DNA of 64,000 bases, taken from assembly GCA_942159475.1 (NCBI GenBank), contig OW804095.1:155202536-155266535 (forward strand), in the 5' to 3' direction. Position numbers and translations under genes: made by a program. The notes beneath the pieces are model-generated. The model did no database searches and was not told the origin of the DNA. It was given only the letters and a program-made list of their open reading frames with translations. Numbering within the stretch: position 1 is the first letter of the stretch; every line of letters starts with the position of its first letter. This document shows positions 34,582-46,554 of this stretch, piece by piece. Source of the stretch: Sthenelais limicola. Lineage: Eukaryota; Annelida; Polychaeta; Phyllodocida; Sigalionidae.

Positions 34582-35690
34582 GTGAGGCAGGAATAAGGCC
34601 AATAAGAAGCCATGTTTGTAACCACGGTGAGGCAGGAATAAAGCCAATAAGAAGCCATGTTTGTAACCACGGTGAGGCAGGAATAAGGCCAATAAGAAGC
34701 CATGTTTGTAACCACGGTGAGGCAGGAATAAGGCCAATAAGAAGCCATGTTTGTAACCATGGTGAGGCAGGAATAAGGCCAATAAGCACCCATGTTTGTA
34801 ACCACGGTGAGGCAGGAATAAGGCCAATAAGAAGCCATGTTTGTAACCACGGTGAGGCAGGAATAAAGCCAATAAGAAGCCATGTTTGTAACCACGGTGA
34901 GGCAGGAATAAGGCCAATAAGAAGCCATGTTTGTAACCATGGTGAGGCAGGAATAAGGCTAATAAGAAGCCATGTTTGTAACCACGGTGAGGCAGGAATA
35001 AGGCCAATAAGAAGCCATGTTTGTAACCATGGTGAGGCAGGAATAAAGCCAATAAGAAGCCATGTTTGTTACCACGGTGAGGCAGGAATAAAGCCAATAA
35101 GAAGCCATGTTTGTAACCACGGTGAGGCAGGAATAAGAAGCCATGTTTGTAACCATGGTGAGGCAGGAATAAGGCCAATAAGAAGCCATGTTTGTAACCA
35201 CGGTGAGACAGGAATAAGGCCAATAAGAAGCCATGTTTGTAACCACGGTGAGGCAGGAATAAGGCCAATAAGAAGCCATGTTTGTAACCACGGTGAGGCA
35301 GGAATAAGGCCAATAAGAAGCCATGTCTGTAACCATGGTGAGACAGGAATAAGGCCAATAAGAAGCCATGTCTGTAACCACGGTGAGGCAGGAATAAGGC
35401 CAATAAGAAGCCATGTTTGTAACCACGGTGAGGCAGGAATAAAGCCAATAAGAAGCCATGTTTGTAACCACGGTGAGGCAGGAATAAGGCCAATAAGAAG
35501 CCATGTTTGTAACCACGGTGAGGCAGGAATAAGGCCAATAAGAAGCCATGTTTGTAACCACGGTGAGGCAGGAATAAGGCCAATAAGAAGCCATGTTTGT
35601 AACCACGGTGAGGCAGGAATAAGAAGCCATGTTTGTAACCATGGTGAGGCAGGAATAAGAAGCTATGTTTGTAACCATGGTGAGAGAGGT
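34582..35690. repeat. 45-bp minisatellite downstream of GRAF
   Basis: About 25 copies of GTGAGGCAGGAATAAGGCCA plus ATAAGAAGCCATGTTTGTAA CCACG. Three units near the right end or middle lack the GGCCAATAA part. The period is 15 codons, so the minus strand is open for 386 codons (GYKHGFLLALFLPHR); not a gene. Each full unit has a GGCCAATAAG box, and some units read GGAATAAAGCC, containing AATAAA. Confidence 0.97.
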
Positions 35691-36841
35691 GGTGCCACCT
35701 GTTGGCTATAGTCCCAAGCTGCTGTGTGTAGATCTTCATCTTGAAGGATAATAATTCCCTGTTATTGGTTTATCAGGTCGCCACCAGAGCCTGTAGGGAG
35801 CGCCACTAGGACTGGCTTATGTTTCCATGGCAAGCAACAATCACTTGATGATCAAGTCTAAAGATTTAGTCATAAATTGTTAGTTAATGAAGTTATATAT
35901 ATGTATATAGATACAAGTGTAAGCATATAAATGTTTACCTCTCTATATAATGTATATATGTATACATATGAATACATGTGTATATGTATATGAATGTATG
36001 TACATGTATGTATATAAATACGTACGTATGTATAAATGATGGGTCAGGAAAATGATTGATTCCTTGTTACATTAAAAGGGATTAAATTGGGAACAATTAG
36101 CAAATGTTACAAGCATTTATCCTGTAGTAAAAATTATGTAAAATTATACAAAGAATTCCGTGTAATTTACTTGAGTTGTAATCTTTTCTAATATAAATAA
36201 AAAATTCTGCAAAAATTGTATTATTGCGTGACGCGGCCCGCAGCCTGTGTACATGTGGCCGTGTGTTGTCTGCAGCAACATCCAGGGGGCGCTGTGTAGT
36301 AATGTCTGACGGGCGTACAAGCCAGGGATATATTCTGTTTAGTCAACGTTTGGCCATATTGGGTCAACATTTGTCACTGCAAGTGAGTTATGTAAGGCTT
36401 TTAGACGTAGAACGTAAACGATGTCTAACCCTTGTTCTACCCGCGGCATGTCTAACCCTTGTTCTACCCGCGGGATGTCCCTTGTTCTAGAGGCTGCCTA
36501 CTCACCACAAACCTTCAGTTCAAGCCTGAATGATTCTTCAGGATTCCCTTCCCTGGGCCGAAGGCTGACCTCAGGTTTTCGACTCGACTCGACGCAAATT
36601 ATTTCTTACATTTGGTCACTTGAATGAAATTCCCATTCCATCTAATATAATTGTTTGTAATATTTGATGTCATGTTGGTTTATATCATTTCCCACCCTGC
36701 AAAAGCAGCAAGAATAAGGCCATATATTAGAGATTACAAGGTGATATAATATTGCCCTGAAGCCCAACTTGTTGACTAATAAGGTTATATATTCCCAGTA
36801 AATAGGCCAAACGTTGACTTAAATGTAAACATTTTATACAT
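35691..36841. other. Intergenic, AT-rich
   Basis: Alternating TATA/TGTA-rich stretch at 35890 to 36035 (TATGTATA words), then unique sequence. A 27-bp unit (GTCTAACCCTTGTTCTACCC GCGG) is repeated 2.5 times at 36421 to 36490. No gene recognised. Confidence 0.6.
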
Positions 36842-37582
36842 AGGCCTACATATGTAGACCGCCCAGGCATACATATGTATAGACCATCCAGGCCTACATA
36901 TGTACCATCCAGGCCTACATATGTACCATCCAGGCCTACATATGTACCATCCAGGCCTACATATGTACCATCCAGGCCTACATATGTACCATACAGGCCT
37001 ACATATGTACCATCCAGGCCTACATATGTACCATCCAGGCCTACATATGTACCATCCAGGCCTACATATAGGAGGCCTACATATGTACCATACAGGCCTA
37101 CATATGTACCATCCAGGCCTACATATGTACCATACAGGCCTACATATGTACCATACAGGCCTACATATGTACCATCCAGGCCTACATATGTACCATCCAG
37201 GCCTACATATAGGAGGCCTACATATGTACCATACAGGCCTACATATGTACCATACAGGCCTACATATGTACCATCCAGGCCTACATATGTACCATACAGG
37301 CCTACATATAGACCATACAGGCCTACATATGTACCATCCAGGCCTACATATGTATAGACCAGGCCTACATATGTACCATCCAGGCCTACATATGTACCAT
37401 CCAGGCCTACATATGTACCATCCAGGCCTACATATGTATAGACCAGGCCTACATATGTACCATACAGGCCTACATATGTATAGACCAGGCCTACATATGT
37501 ACCATCCAGGCCTACATATGTACCATCCAGGCCTACATATGTACCATACAGGCCTACATATGTACCATACAGGCCTGCACAT
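36842..37582. repeat. 21-bp minisatellite
   Basis: About 33 copies of CATATGTACCATCCAGGCCT A (21 bp), with ATCC/ATAC variants and occasional TATAGACC insertions or short CATATAGGAGG units. Period of seven codons keeps several frames open on both strands (THE plus strand YVPSRPT, the minus strand GTYVGLD); none is a gene. Confidence 0.97.
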
Positions 37583-37999
37583 AGGAGGCATACAGGCATT
37601 CATGTACAAACAGGGCCGGCGTATGTATAAACCATCTACAAGACCATGTATAAAGTCATGATAAAACACAAATAAGGAATAAAATGTATAACAATGACTG
37701 CGTGTGTGTTGTCTCTCAATCATCCATATAACATACGGGAAGAGCGATTTCTACGAAAAGAGGCTTAAGGCATAGTCAAATTTGTTCTCCAATATAGACG
37801 GCGGTACAATGTCAACAATAAAAGGTATGAAACAAATGCAGGTCATATTCAATACATCAACAAGTAACAATGCAATACAATCTGTGCAATCAATTACTTT
37901 AGAAACATCCTGTAAATAGGCAAAGCTATAAAATAACTGACAAAATCTCAGAGGTGACCTTGAACACTGACCCCTATTACATAATGGTAAAATAAGAAC

Positions 38000-39153
38000 A
38001 AGACAAGTTTAGTTAAACCCCACATCCACTACACAAGACAGGTTTAGTTAAACCCCACATCCACTACACAAGACAGGTTTAGTTAAACCCCACATCCACT
38101 ACACAAGACAGGTTTAGTTAAACCCCACATCCACTACACAAGACAAGTTTAGTTAAACCCCACATCCACTACACAAGACATGTTTAGTTAAACCCCACAT
38201 CCACTACACAAGACATGTTTAGTTAAACCCCACGTCCACTACACAAGACATGTTTAGTTAAACCCCACATCCACTACACAAGACAAGTTTAGTTAAACCT
38301 CACATCCACTACACAAGACAGGTTTAGTTAAACCCCACGTCCACTACACAAGACATGTTTAGTTAAACCCACGTCTACTACACAAGACATGTTTAGTTAA
38401 ACCCCACATCCACTACACAAGACATGTTTAGTTAAACCCCACATCCACTACACAAGACATGTTTAGTTAAACCCCACATCCACTACACAAGACATGTTTA
38501 GTTAAACCCCACATCCACTACACAAGACATGTTTAGTTAAACCCCACATCCACTACACAAGACATGTTTAGTTAAACCCCACATCCACTACACAAGACAA
38601 GTTTAGTTAAACCTCACATCCACTACACAAGACAAGTAAAGTTAAACCCACGTCCACTACACAAGACAGGTTTAGTTAAATCCCACGTCCACTACACAAG
38701 ACATGTTTAGTTAAACCCCACGTCCACTACACAAGACATGTTTAGTTAAACCCCACGTCCAGTACACAAGACAGGTTTAGTTAAACCCCACGTCCAGTAC
38801 ACAAGACATGTTTAGTTAAACCCCACGTCCACTACACAAGACAGGTTTAGTTAAATCCCACGTCCACTACACAAGACAGGTTTAGTTAAACCCCACGTCC
38901 ACTACACAAGACAGGTTTAGTTAAACCCCACGTCCAGTACACAAGACATGTTTAGTTAAACCCCACGTCCACTACACAAGACATGTTTAGTTAAACCCCA
39001 CGTCCACTACACAAGACATGTTTAGTTAAACCCCACGTCCACTACACAAGACATGTTTAGTTAAACCCCACGTCCACTACACAAGACAGGTTTAGTTAAA
39101 CCCCACGTCCACTACACAAGACAGGTTTAGTTAAACCCCACGTCCACTACACA
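38000..39153. repeat. 35-bp minisatellite
   Basis: About 33 copies of ACACAAGACATGTTTAGTTA plus AACCCCACATCCACT. Position-dependent variants: the left part mostly has CACATCC, the right part mostly CACGTCC, and ACAGG/ACATG/ACAAG alternate. The change from CATCC to CGTCC along the array suggests two expansion phases. Confidence 0.97.
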
Positions 39154-41145
39154 GGTATTTCCCTGTTTAGAAGCCAAATGTTGAAACTAATTTTGAATGT
39201 TTATAGGCCCCCCGAGTGGCTCTACCACAATTGTTGCTGAGGAACTATACTAGATGAGGTTCTTCCACAGGTGCAGGACAGATAACCTCTCTACACAAGA
39301 GAACAATTCTGGGAAATGTTGAGACCAATTATCAACCCTGAAAACATCAAGACTTCTAAACCAAGAGATATTTCTTGAAAAGGATGACATGAGGATGTCA
39401 CCAGGAGAACTGTTCTATCAATAAGTTGTAGAACTGAGAGACAGGAGAGAGATATTATTACATGGTTGAGGTGGAAATTTTTGCAAACTTCTTTGATACA
39501 TTTGATTATTTCCCGTTTTAACTAATACCATTTCGAATGAGGCAACAAACAGGGTCATGCCCTAATTTAAAGGTACATTCTTTCCACCTCCTGTAAAGAA
39601 GGAGATATAACAAACAATAATAACATTTTAAATCTTTACGCCAACGACTAGAAATAAAGCTTGTCTATCAGACGCTTACGGCTCCTTTTCTCTTTTACTG
39701 ATACTTTTTCTACAGCACCATCAGAGTGGTGAATTCTCCACAGGGGAGGGCACTCTACCACAACAACAGATTCCTCTTCAACCTTAGAACAGAGACAATT
39801 TTAAACTTCCATTAATTAATTCCCTATTTCCTAACCTTTCTATTATTTCTATGACTCAAGATCGAGATTAGTTAAAACCTATATGTGTGTGCTGCTGTCT
39901 ATTTGTACTTCACCTGATACTTGTTATAATCTCCCTCTGGTTGCTTTCACTTGTACACTCTTCGCTGGATTTATCATCTTTATAGTATTGACCATTAATT
40001 CTTAATTTTTTTAATCATTTTTTTCAAGTTCCTGCCATCAGGGCTTCTACAAATTTAACATACATGCAAGGTGAATAACAGTCCGTCACAAAGAATAAAA
40101 CAATCTCAAAATAAACCCAAAGATACCACATCATATTGAGGCGAAGGCCTTAACATTGCTCTTTGAAGACAATATCACACATAATTCCACTGATAGGCAC
40201 CACTAGTGGGGGTAAGGGGTCCATACAATAGAAAAACAAAAAGACAGTGAATTCATGCATTTCATATCGGGTATCAACAACCTATAGAAAAAGCTGAACA
40301 TTTTGAATGCAAGGATGATTAAAAAAGGTTTAAATCTGTCTATGAGATATTTAAATGCATGAATACACAAGTATAAAAAATAAACATTAATTCTTATTTC
40401 TCTTAGCTTCTTTTGGGTCTCATTAACCTATACACTCCTTTAATTGAACCTATCTAATCCCATTCTCTGAGTAATTTCGGTCTGATTTGTATATTAACGT
40501 GTATTTTATTGTATGTGTATAGCTCTGCGAGCACTTTCTAAAATGTTTTTGTATAAATGTTTCAGGCTTAAATACCCGTGATTATTGTAATGAATTTAAT
40601 CAACCAGGGACTTGCACGCTATATTCTGTTATTATCAATACCGTAAGGTGGCAGATGTGGTGTGGTGATACAAAGTTGAAACAAGCGACATCGGTGTTTT
40701 AAATATTATCACTATGGACATTACTATTATTATGTCAGCAGAACGTGATTTTCTCTGCCTAACATTGTGTTATACCTCATTGTGTCACATCAATAATTTT
40801 TAATTCATGAGTGCTAGCTCCTTCCCCTATGAAGGCTAGCCAGCTACTGATTAATGCAGCACCCTGATTGGTCGCAACCCACCTGCCAATTAGCATGAAA
40901 GGAACACCTGCAGGTAATCCTTTGAATCTTCACTCCTTTATGTTACATCCATTATAACAATTGTAACTACTTCAATCAATGTCTAGTGCACATGTACCAT
41001 CCGTTTATTACATAATGTTACACCTAATATTGTCATATTTCATAATTATATTGTTTCAAAATCCATTCAAACACCAAACATCTTTATGTCTATGTAACTG
41101 TATGGGCAGAAAGCCTTGCAGCCTTTTATAGGCCTTTTTATATTT
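39154..41145. other. Intergenic unique sequence
   Basis: AT-rich, no array, no convincing open frame, no recognised gene. A short hairpin GCTAGCTCCTTCCCCTATGA AGGCTAGC lies near 40812. Confidence 0.6.
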
Positions 41146-42245
41146 GTCTCATTTTCGAGTCATTGTATTTTTTAATTTCTCTAATATTTTCACACCTGGG
41201 GCTCAGTTTTCATTTAAACTCACACATTCAGTTAATGATGTCATTCCCTTTCAAATGGTCAAAAGAATTAGAGAAAAAAGTGAGTTAAATGGGGATCTAG
41301 GATATACAGGTTCTGTGTTTATTTTTGGCGAAAATGGTTTTTGCACAAGGCCATGACTTGTCTATAACAATGAGAATTACTAATACAAATGGTAATGTAT
41401 TGATATGAGGTTCATATTCTAAATTGTTTACAGTAAATAAAGTTCTGTCAAAGTTGTAAATGCCTTCCACAATATTAAAATTCATTTTTGAAACAAGTCA
41501 GATAACAAGTCTTAAAAGGAGGGGTGGGCATTAGCAAATGAAAATCTACACCCTGTCATCCCCCTGCCTTCAGCCCCACCCCAGCCTTCAGCCCCACCCC
41601 AGCCTTCAACACACTGCCACAAGAAGCATGAAACAGTCAGGTGGGATATGGGTGCAGGAAATATTAATTCTATTCATTAAGCGGTTCGGCCACTGGCAAC
41701 AAAATTGTTGGCGATGCGTTGGCAATGACCTAGTCAGTGAGAATTTTGTAAAGTTTATTGCATCGTCTTTACATCGACTTCTCATCGCTATGTCTTTGGC
41801 AACAGCAAGCGATGACAAGTGATGAGTGGGCGATGTGAAAATTGCATCGACAAGAGTAGCGATGAAGATCAAACATGTTTGATATTTCCTGCCAATGTGA
41901 ATTTGTATTGGTGCATTGACAATGGAGGTAACGGCCGTGGAGATCCGTTGGCGATGTCTAGACGAATCGTGGCTGTGCGAAAAACCATTTTCGCCGAAAA
42001 TAAACACAAGCTCATGACCGCCACCCATGCCTCTATAACAGAGAACCTATATATAACCAAACCCCATCCAACGCACTTTTATTGCTTAATTCGATCTTAG
42101 AATGTCTAATTCTTTCACCAATGGAAAGGGGATGCCATCAATAACTACATGTGTGAGTTTAAAAGAAATCCGAGTCCCAGAGGTGAAGATATTAGTGAAA
42201 TTAAAAAATGAAATGACTCGAAAATGAGAAAAATATAAAATGGCT
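41146..42245. mobile_element. Element with ~220-280-bp inverted arms
   Basis: The segment 41146-41356 (CTCATTTTCGAGTCATT, TTTTTAATTTC, TTTAAACTCACACAT, TTTATTTTTGGCGAAAATGG) recurs on the minus strand at about 42245 down to 41965 with substitutions and indels (CTCATTTTCGAGTCATT, TTTTTAATTTCACTAATAT, TTTATTTTCGGCGAAAATGG). Together they make an imperfect inverted repeat with a spacer of about 600 bp. It looks like a decayed DNA transposon derivative or two inverted copies of one repeat. Confidence 0.7.
41677..41850 (+). repeat. Copy of the GCGATG-rich MITE segment
   Basis: Begins TTAAGCGGTTCGGCCACTGG and continues with GTTGGCGATGCGTTGG, GCATCGTC and GATGAGTGGGCGATGT words. It aligns with the reverse complement of about 42850-43020, the right part of the element at 42656-43110. 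Confidence 0.75.
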
Positions 42246-42316
42246 GGCTGCTCTGGGATTTGAACCCACAATGTGCTGATTGGGAGCCCAGCATCTTAGC
42301 CCTAGACTATAGACTG
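42244..42316 (-). repeat. tRNA-like fragment (possible SINE head)
   Basis: On the minus strand it contains GGTTCAAATCC, a perfect RNA polymerase III B box, upstream of it an A-box-like TAGTCTAGGGC, and a possible anticodon arm around GGGCTCCCAATC. The T arm pairs at four of five positions, but the 5' acceptor strand does not pair with the 3' end and the anticodon loop would be eight bases. So it is not an intact tRNA; a tRNA pseudogene or tRNA-derived SINE head is more likely. It abuts the outer end of the inverted arm at 42245. Confidence 0.5.
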
Positions 42317-42655
42317 GTTGTATGGAAATGCATATAAACACTAGACATATGCCACCCATTGATGTATCACATTTTAGCTTTACTTTAATCCGCCATTCTC
42401 CTCATGGTGAATGAGGAGAATGGGGAAAATAAATTATCCATGAAGTTCCCTGTGTTGGCTGCAGGCGATTTAAGGATTCAAATTATCATAAAAGTATATC
42501 TTGCATCTGCAAAATATTTCTATATTGTGCAATGGAGGGCTTCTTGCACTGCACGCTTCTCTGGTCGATAAGATTTTATATGTAAAAGCAAGAAAATTAA
42601 TTACATAGTTGCTGATTTTTTTCTATTGTCTATGCCAAGACGATGCAGCCACCGA

Positions 42656-43110
42656 TAAAGCGGTCTGGCCACTGTCGACAAAATGGTGTTGATGCAAAGT
42701 CGATGGAATTGCCGGCGATGCACATCGATGAGGAGGGTTAACGGTGGTGGCATTGTCTTGGCATCGACAAGGAAAACAAGCTCGGCAACTATAGAACTAA
42801 TTTTCATGCTATTATAGGTGGAATCTCATTGACTTCTCATCGCCACTACACTTACTGATGCAATTTTTATATCGCCCACTCATCGCCGGTCATCGCTGGC
42901 AATTGCCGAAGGCATGGCAATGGCAAGTTGATGCAATACATTTCACAAAAATCTTATTGACTACCTCATCACCAACGCATCACCAACAATTTTGTCAACA
43001 GTGGCCGGACCGCTTAACCCTCCGCATCAATGTGCATCACTGACAATTACATCATCTTTGCATCATCTTTACATCGACTATGTTTGGTTGACAGTGGCCG
43101 GACTGCTTTA
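42656..43110. mobile_element. ~455-bp MITE with ~26-bp inverted ends
   Basis: Left end TAAAGCGGTCTGGCCACTGT and right end, reversed, TAAAGCAGTCCGGCCACTGT differ at two of twenty positions. Ends lie at TA dinucleotides (GATA/AAGC and GCTT/TACT), consistent with a TA target duplication. The interior is rich in GCATCG, GATGC and CATCG words and holds an inner reversed copy of the end (GTGGCCGGACCGCTTAA at 42999). No transposase frame, so non-autonomous. Confidence 0.75.
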
Positions 43111-44205
43111 CTTTTATGTATTCATGGGGACAGGGAGTAGATGAAGAGTTGTCTAGAAAGATAGTAAGTAACCACCAGGAGACTGGGTTCCCCCACTGTA
43201 TCTACTACAGATATGGACTGTAGTCTCCCTGGCTTCTCCCCACCCACCAGAACCACCTCACCCTGATACTCTGCCTCATTGTTGTATGCTAGGACTCTGA
43301 TTAGTACGATTCTCGCTAGCTATCAGGATAGACACCCCGTCTGGCCCCACACACGCCCCTGAAATCCAATAAAGCCCACCAGGGGGACAGCCTGAGAATC
43401 CCACTTCATGCATTGACAGTGCGGTGACTTGGTAAACAGTAGGTATGCTGTCTGCAGTTCTGGACGAACGGCTGCCAAACCGCTTATTTCAATAAGCGAA
43501 TGCGATTTACCGAAACACAGCGAACGCAGCGCCATAACTGTACAACGATTATAAGAGAGGGGCCCCTGGGTCTGCAAAAGGTTTCTCGCACTTATTTTCC
43601 TACAAACTTAGGCATCCACTACAATGAATCGCCAGCATATTAATACACCTAGCTATTAGTAAAGTCGATTTAACCGAAATGCGCACAGATAAATTACAAT
43701 CTTGGTGTAAACTTACGTTAACACTAGCGTGAATGGGGACTGCATATCGGCCGATCGACCGACCGTGAAAGTTGGGCCACATGACTGAAATGCATGGGAA
43801 ATGATACGTAAGGCTTCTCATAGTGTATTGAGCAAGGTCAAGGCCGCGCGCCGAGCGCTCCTTCCGGTCAGACACTTCCGTCTTTGCAAACAACTAGCCT
43901 AGGATTATCACGTGCATGTATTGCTGTCATATTCCATGTAGAAACTCAGCGATTATTCCATTAAAAAGGTAACGAAATATCGATTCTTCTGCTAAAGTAT
44001 CATTGTCTGCAGGGTCTGATAGCGGAGCCAGACGCCTGCAGACTTCGGCAAAACACCGAGTCAACTCGTTTCCAGTGGCCAAGTTTAGCCGGGTCCCCCG
44101 GCTCTGCAGTCGCCGAAACCATAATTTTAAAAGCTTTGATTATTACCAACGATATAACAAATACAGCGGCCGGAAAATATTCTACTAAACTAACCAGCCA
44201 AGCAG
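43111..44205. other. Intergenic, partly CpG-rich
   Basis: CG dinucleotides are noticeably dense from about 43480 to 44130 compared with the flanks. It could be a promoter region of a gene outside or on the minus strand, but I see no start codon context or initiator I can support. Confidence 0.4.
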
Positions 44206-44640
44206 TTACCGTACTCCTACACAACACAAATTCTCGCGCGGATACTTTCTAGACACCAAGAGGCCGCCCTCTGTGAGTAAGTAAATATCATCATAGACAG
44301 TTGAGGTGTAGAGTAGACTCCTGTCAGTCCTGTTGTATACAAGTAGGCCTACAGCAGTCCTTATTACCTCACTAATTACAATAAACTTATTGTTCATGGT
44401 GATAACACATGGATAAATCACACCCTCAGCTGCCCACACCTCCCAACTAAATGTGTTAATATTAAACACAGTGATATTAGGTGAAACATATTGGGTGAGG
44501 TAAATGAGGCCATTGGATGGTGAGCAGGCTGCAAATTCTGCTATGATATTTAACTGCTGTATGTCACATGACTTGTTCTGCCTGTCTACAGTAAGTAGGT
44601 ACACATTAGGCTCTGAGTCTTCTCTAACAGCGACCAGCAC
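44206..44640 (-). CDS. Possible exon of a beta-propeller-like protein
   Basis: Minus-strand frame of 144 codons, open a little further upstream to about 44670. Residues such as NVYLLTVDRQNKSCDIQQL, ITVFNINTFSWEVW and LLVYNRTDRSLLYTSTVYDD show the strand-turn-strand rhythm and repeated hydrophobic pairs seen in propeller proteins, with non-repetitive normal composition. It ends at TAA, with a donor-like CG/GTAACT overlapping the last codons. No methionine begins the conserved part, so it is an internal exon, a 3' exon or a gene fragment. Family not identified. Confidence 0.35.
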   Translation of the reverse strand: MLVAVREDSEPNVYLLTVDRQNKSCDIQQLNIIAEFAACSPSNGLIYLTQYVSPNITVFNINTFSWEVWAAEGVIYPCVITMNNKFIVISEVIRTAVGLLVYNRTDRSLLYTSTVYDDIYLLTEGGLLVSRKYPRENLCCVGVR

Positions 44641-45425
44641 TGTGGGATAGTTTGTTTGTTTTCTTTATTGATAGCATTTTATCAGTTACATGATAATAGT
44701 TCTCAGCATATCAGAAATCTTAAAGAAAAAGTACTAATCAAATATTTAAACAATTTAAGAATTACATATATCATAAAGCAATCGAAACCTCTATGGCTCA
44801 GCCGGCCTTACATACAACAGAGGCTCATCCTACCGTTAGATAACAACAGCAACTTTCCTTTACATGTGCTATGTCGCCACCTGGTGATAATAGTCAACTA
44901 CTCTTTACTACTCTTGACATCCAGCAATGGGACTTTATTGTAGATATTTCATTCTTTAGCTTTGGCAGCTTGCAATACATCAGGTAGTCTCCTGCAATAC
45001 ACAATAACTTTCATCAGTTCTAAACTCTGTACTCATTATAAGGCATCATATCAATACTACATGTATTACTAAGTACCAGTATTTCAGTCTTAACAAGAAC
45101 AAGAAAACTTTGTTTAAAAGAAACCATTTTCAATATCTATCATAATTGTGTTAAACCTTTAGGTTACTATATTGTATATATTGTGTCAAAACTTTAGGGT
45201 ATTAAACTATATTATATAATTTGATCAAGACTGGGTGTTTTCATTTCTGCATGAAGCTCTGTAATTGCTACATCAATCAACAACAACAAGAAATGAAGCT
45301 GTGTGTAGACCTTTTAGTTTGAAAGTTTAATCTTATTTACTGGGGGAATCTGGGGATAAGCTGAGGATACAAACTGTAACCTGACATAGTGCTGTGGTCT
45401 CCAAGCACTAGGCAAGTGGTTATAG
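44641..45425. other. Intergenic unique sequence
   Basis: AT-rich; no array or convincing coding segment recognised. Confidence 0.55.
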
Positions 45426-45716
45426 TAGAGCTAACAGCAACATGGGAGACAAGATTGGAGGAAGCCCATGAAAGAAAGAGAGAGAATTATGTACCAAGGA
45501 TTGGTTGAGGTGTGCCTAGGAAAGAACAAGACTTCCCAGTTCCCAGTTGAGGTAGGCTGCCAAGGCTTCGCATCCAACTCCATCTGGAAAACGCTGGGCT
45601 TCCTGGGCCTCACAGGAACAAGTAGAAAGAAGTTAGTCAGTGTAGTAAGCCGGAAGGCAGAAGAGGCATCCTGCTGGATATGGAGGAAGAGGGAGGAGCC
45701 ATGGAAGAGCTAGTCG
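45426..45716 (+). pseudogene. Decayed C-terminal piece of a reverse-transcriptase-type element protein
   Basis: Frame 45468-45713 reads FPVEVGCQGFASNSIWKTLG, then LGLTGTSRKKL and AEEASCWIWRKREEPW. I recall this VGC-GF, W--L--LG--G, A-E-AS-WIW-RR pattern as the C-terminal end of pol-like proteins of repetitive elements in marine invertebrates. A preceding segment (LTATWETRLEEAHERK, from 45431) lies in a different frame, so a frameshift separates them. Upstream reverse-transcriptase motifs were not found. Family name uncertain. Confidence 0.5.
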
Positions 45717-46306
45717 GAACCTGGCTGAGTCTGATGGGTCTGACGTAGCAGTTTGGTATTCAAAGAACGGGGAGTTCCACTGGATGATGGGCCTGACTTA
45801 GCAGTGTAAGCTGTATTCTAAGAACATTTAAAGGATTTTCTCTGTGCATCTTAATCTATTAAGTCATTGCAGGAAACAGAGAAATATGAGAATCTCGAGA
45901 AATCACTAGGAATTTTTCCTGGCTTACCTCGTTTTGGTATTCCATAATGAGGGGTGTTATCTGCTGTAAACAACAAAACCATTCAAAAGGTTATTACATC
46001 TCATTAAGCATCCATTTAATTACATTTGTAATGTATGGTGTGCAACCTTTTAGAGCGCTTCTACATATTATACCACGATCGGGGATTGAACACGCTGCCA
46101 ATGAGTGTATACATGGCATAATATATTGTCAATTATTATACACGCATTCAATACTGAGGCCCCGACAGCCGCACATTACTTGTAACGTGGTATTGGACTA
46201 GTACATTACCAGCTCGTTGTCATGGCGACGCAAGTTTGGTGGCGCAAGATTGCCGACGCAAGGTTGCCGACGCAATCAACTTACTATAAGGCATGTATAA
46301 TAATCA
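45717..46306. other. Intergenic unique sequence
   Basis: No gene recognised. A B-box-like GATTGAACAC at about 46087 on the opposite strand is too weak to call a tRNA. Confidence 0.5.
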
Positions 46307-46403
46307 ACTTATAGGACTCGTTGCCGCACGACGCGTAAATAAAGGACTCGACCTGCGGTCTCGTCCTTTATTTACGCGCCATGCGGCAACTCGTCCTATA
46401 AGT
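46307..46403. repeat. ~97-bp imperfect palindrome
   Basis: ACTTATAGGACTCGTTGCCG at the left pairs with CGGCAACTCGTCCTATAAGT at the right; inner GCGTAAATAAAGGACTCGAC pairs with GTCTCGTCCTTTATTTACGC. The arms nearly meet, giving a long hairpin. Likely a foldback MITE or a recombination product. Confidence 0.85.
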
Positions 46404-46554
46404 GCTAAATAGGTCCATCCAAAAATATGAAGTTTTTTAAGCCTAATTATAAGAGCCGCCCTATTGGTTGATGTTATTATGTTGATGGAGCTAAGCGAGG
46501 TAAATAAACAGTTTGTTATCCACTTTTTTTAAAATATGAGATTGTGGTATGAAA

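Noticed and set aside
34579..35739. 386-codon minus-strand repeat protein (GYKHGFLLALFLPHR)
   Set aside because: 45-bp minisatellite with a 15-codon period; parallel frames also open.
36727..37723. 290 to 312-codon frames on both strands
   Set aside because: 21-bp minisatellite; no homology-like sequence and symmetric openness on both strands.
42244..42316. Functional tRNA gene
   Set aside because: B box is perfect but the acceptor stem does not pair and the anticodon loop is the wrong size.
43600..43893. 97-codon minus-strand frame
   Set aside because: No recognisable motif, splice support or conservation cue; length is within chance for a CpG-rich stretch.
46070..46100. Second tRNA-like B box
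   Set aside because: GATTGAACAC differs from consensus and no cloverleaf can be drawn around it.
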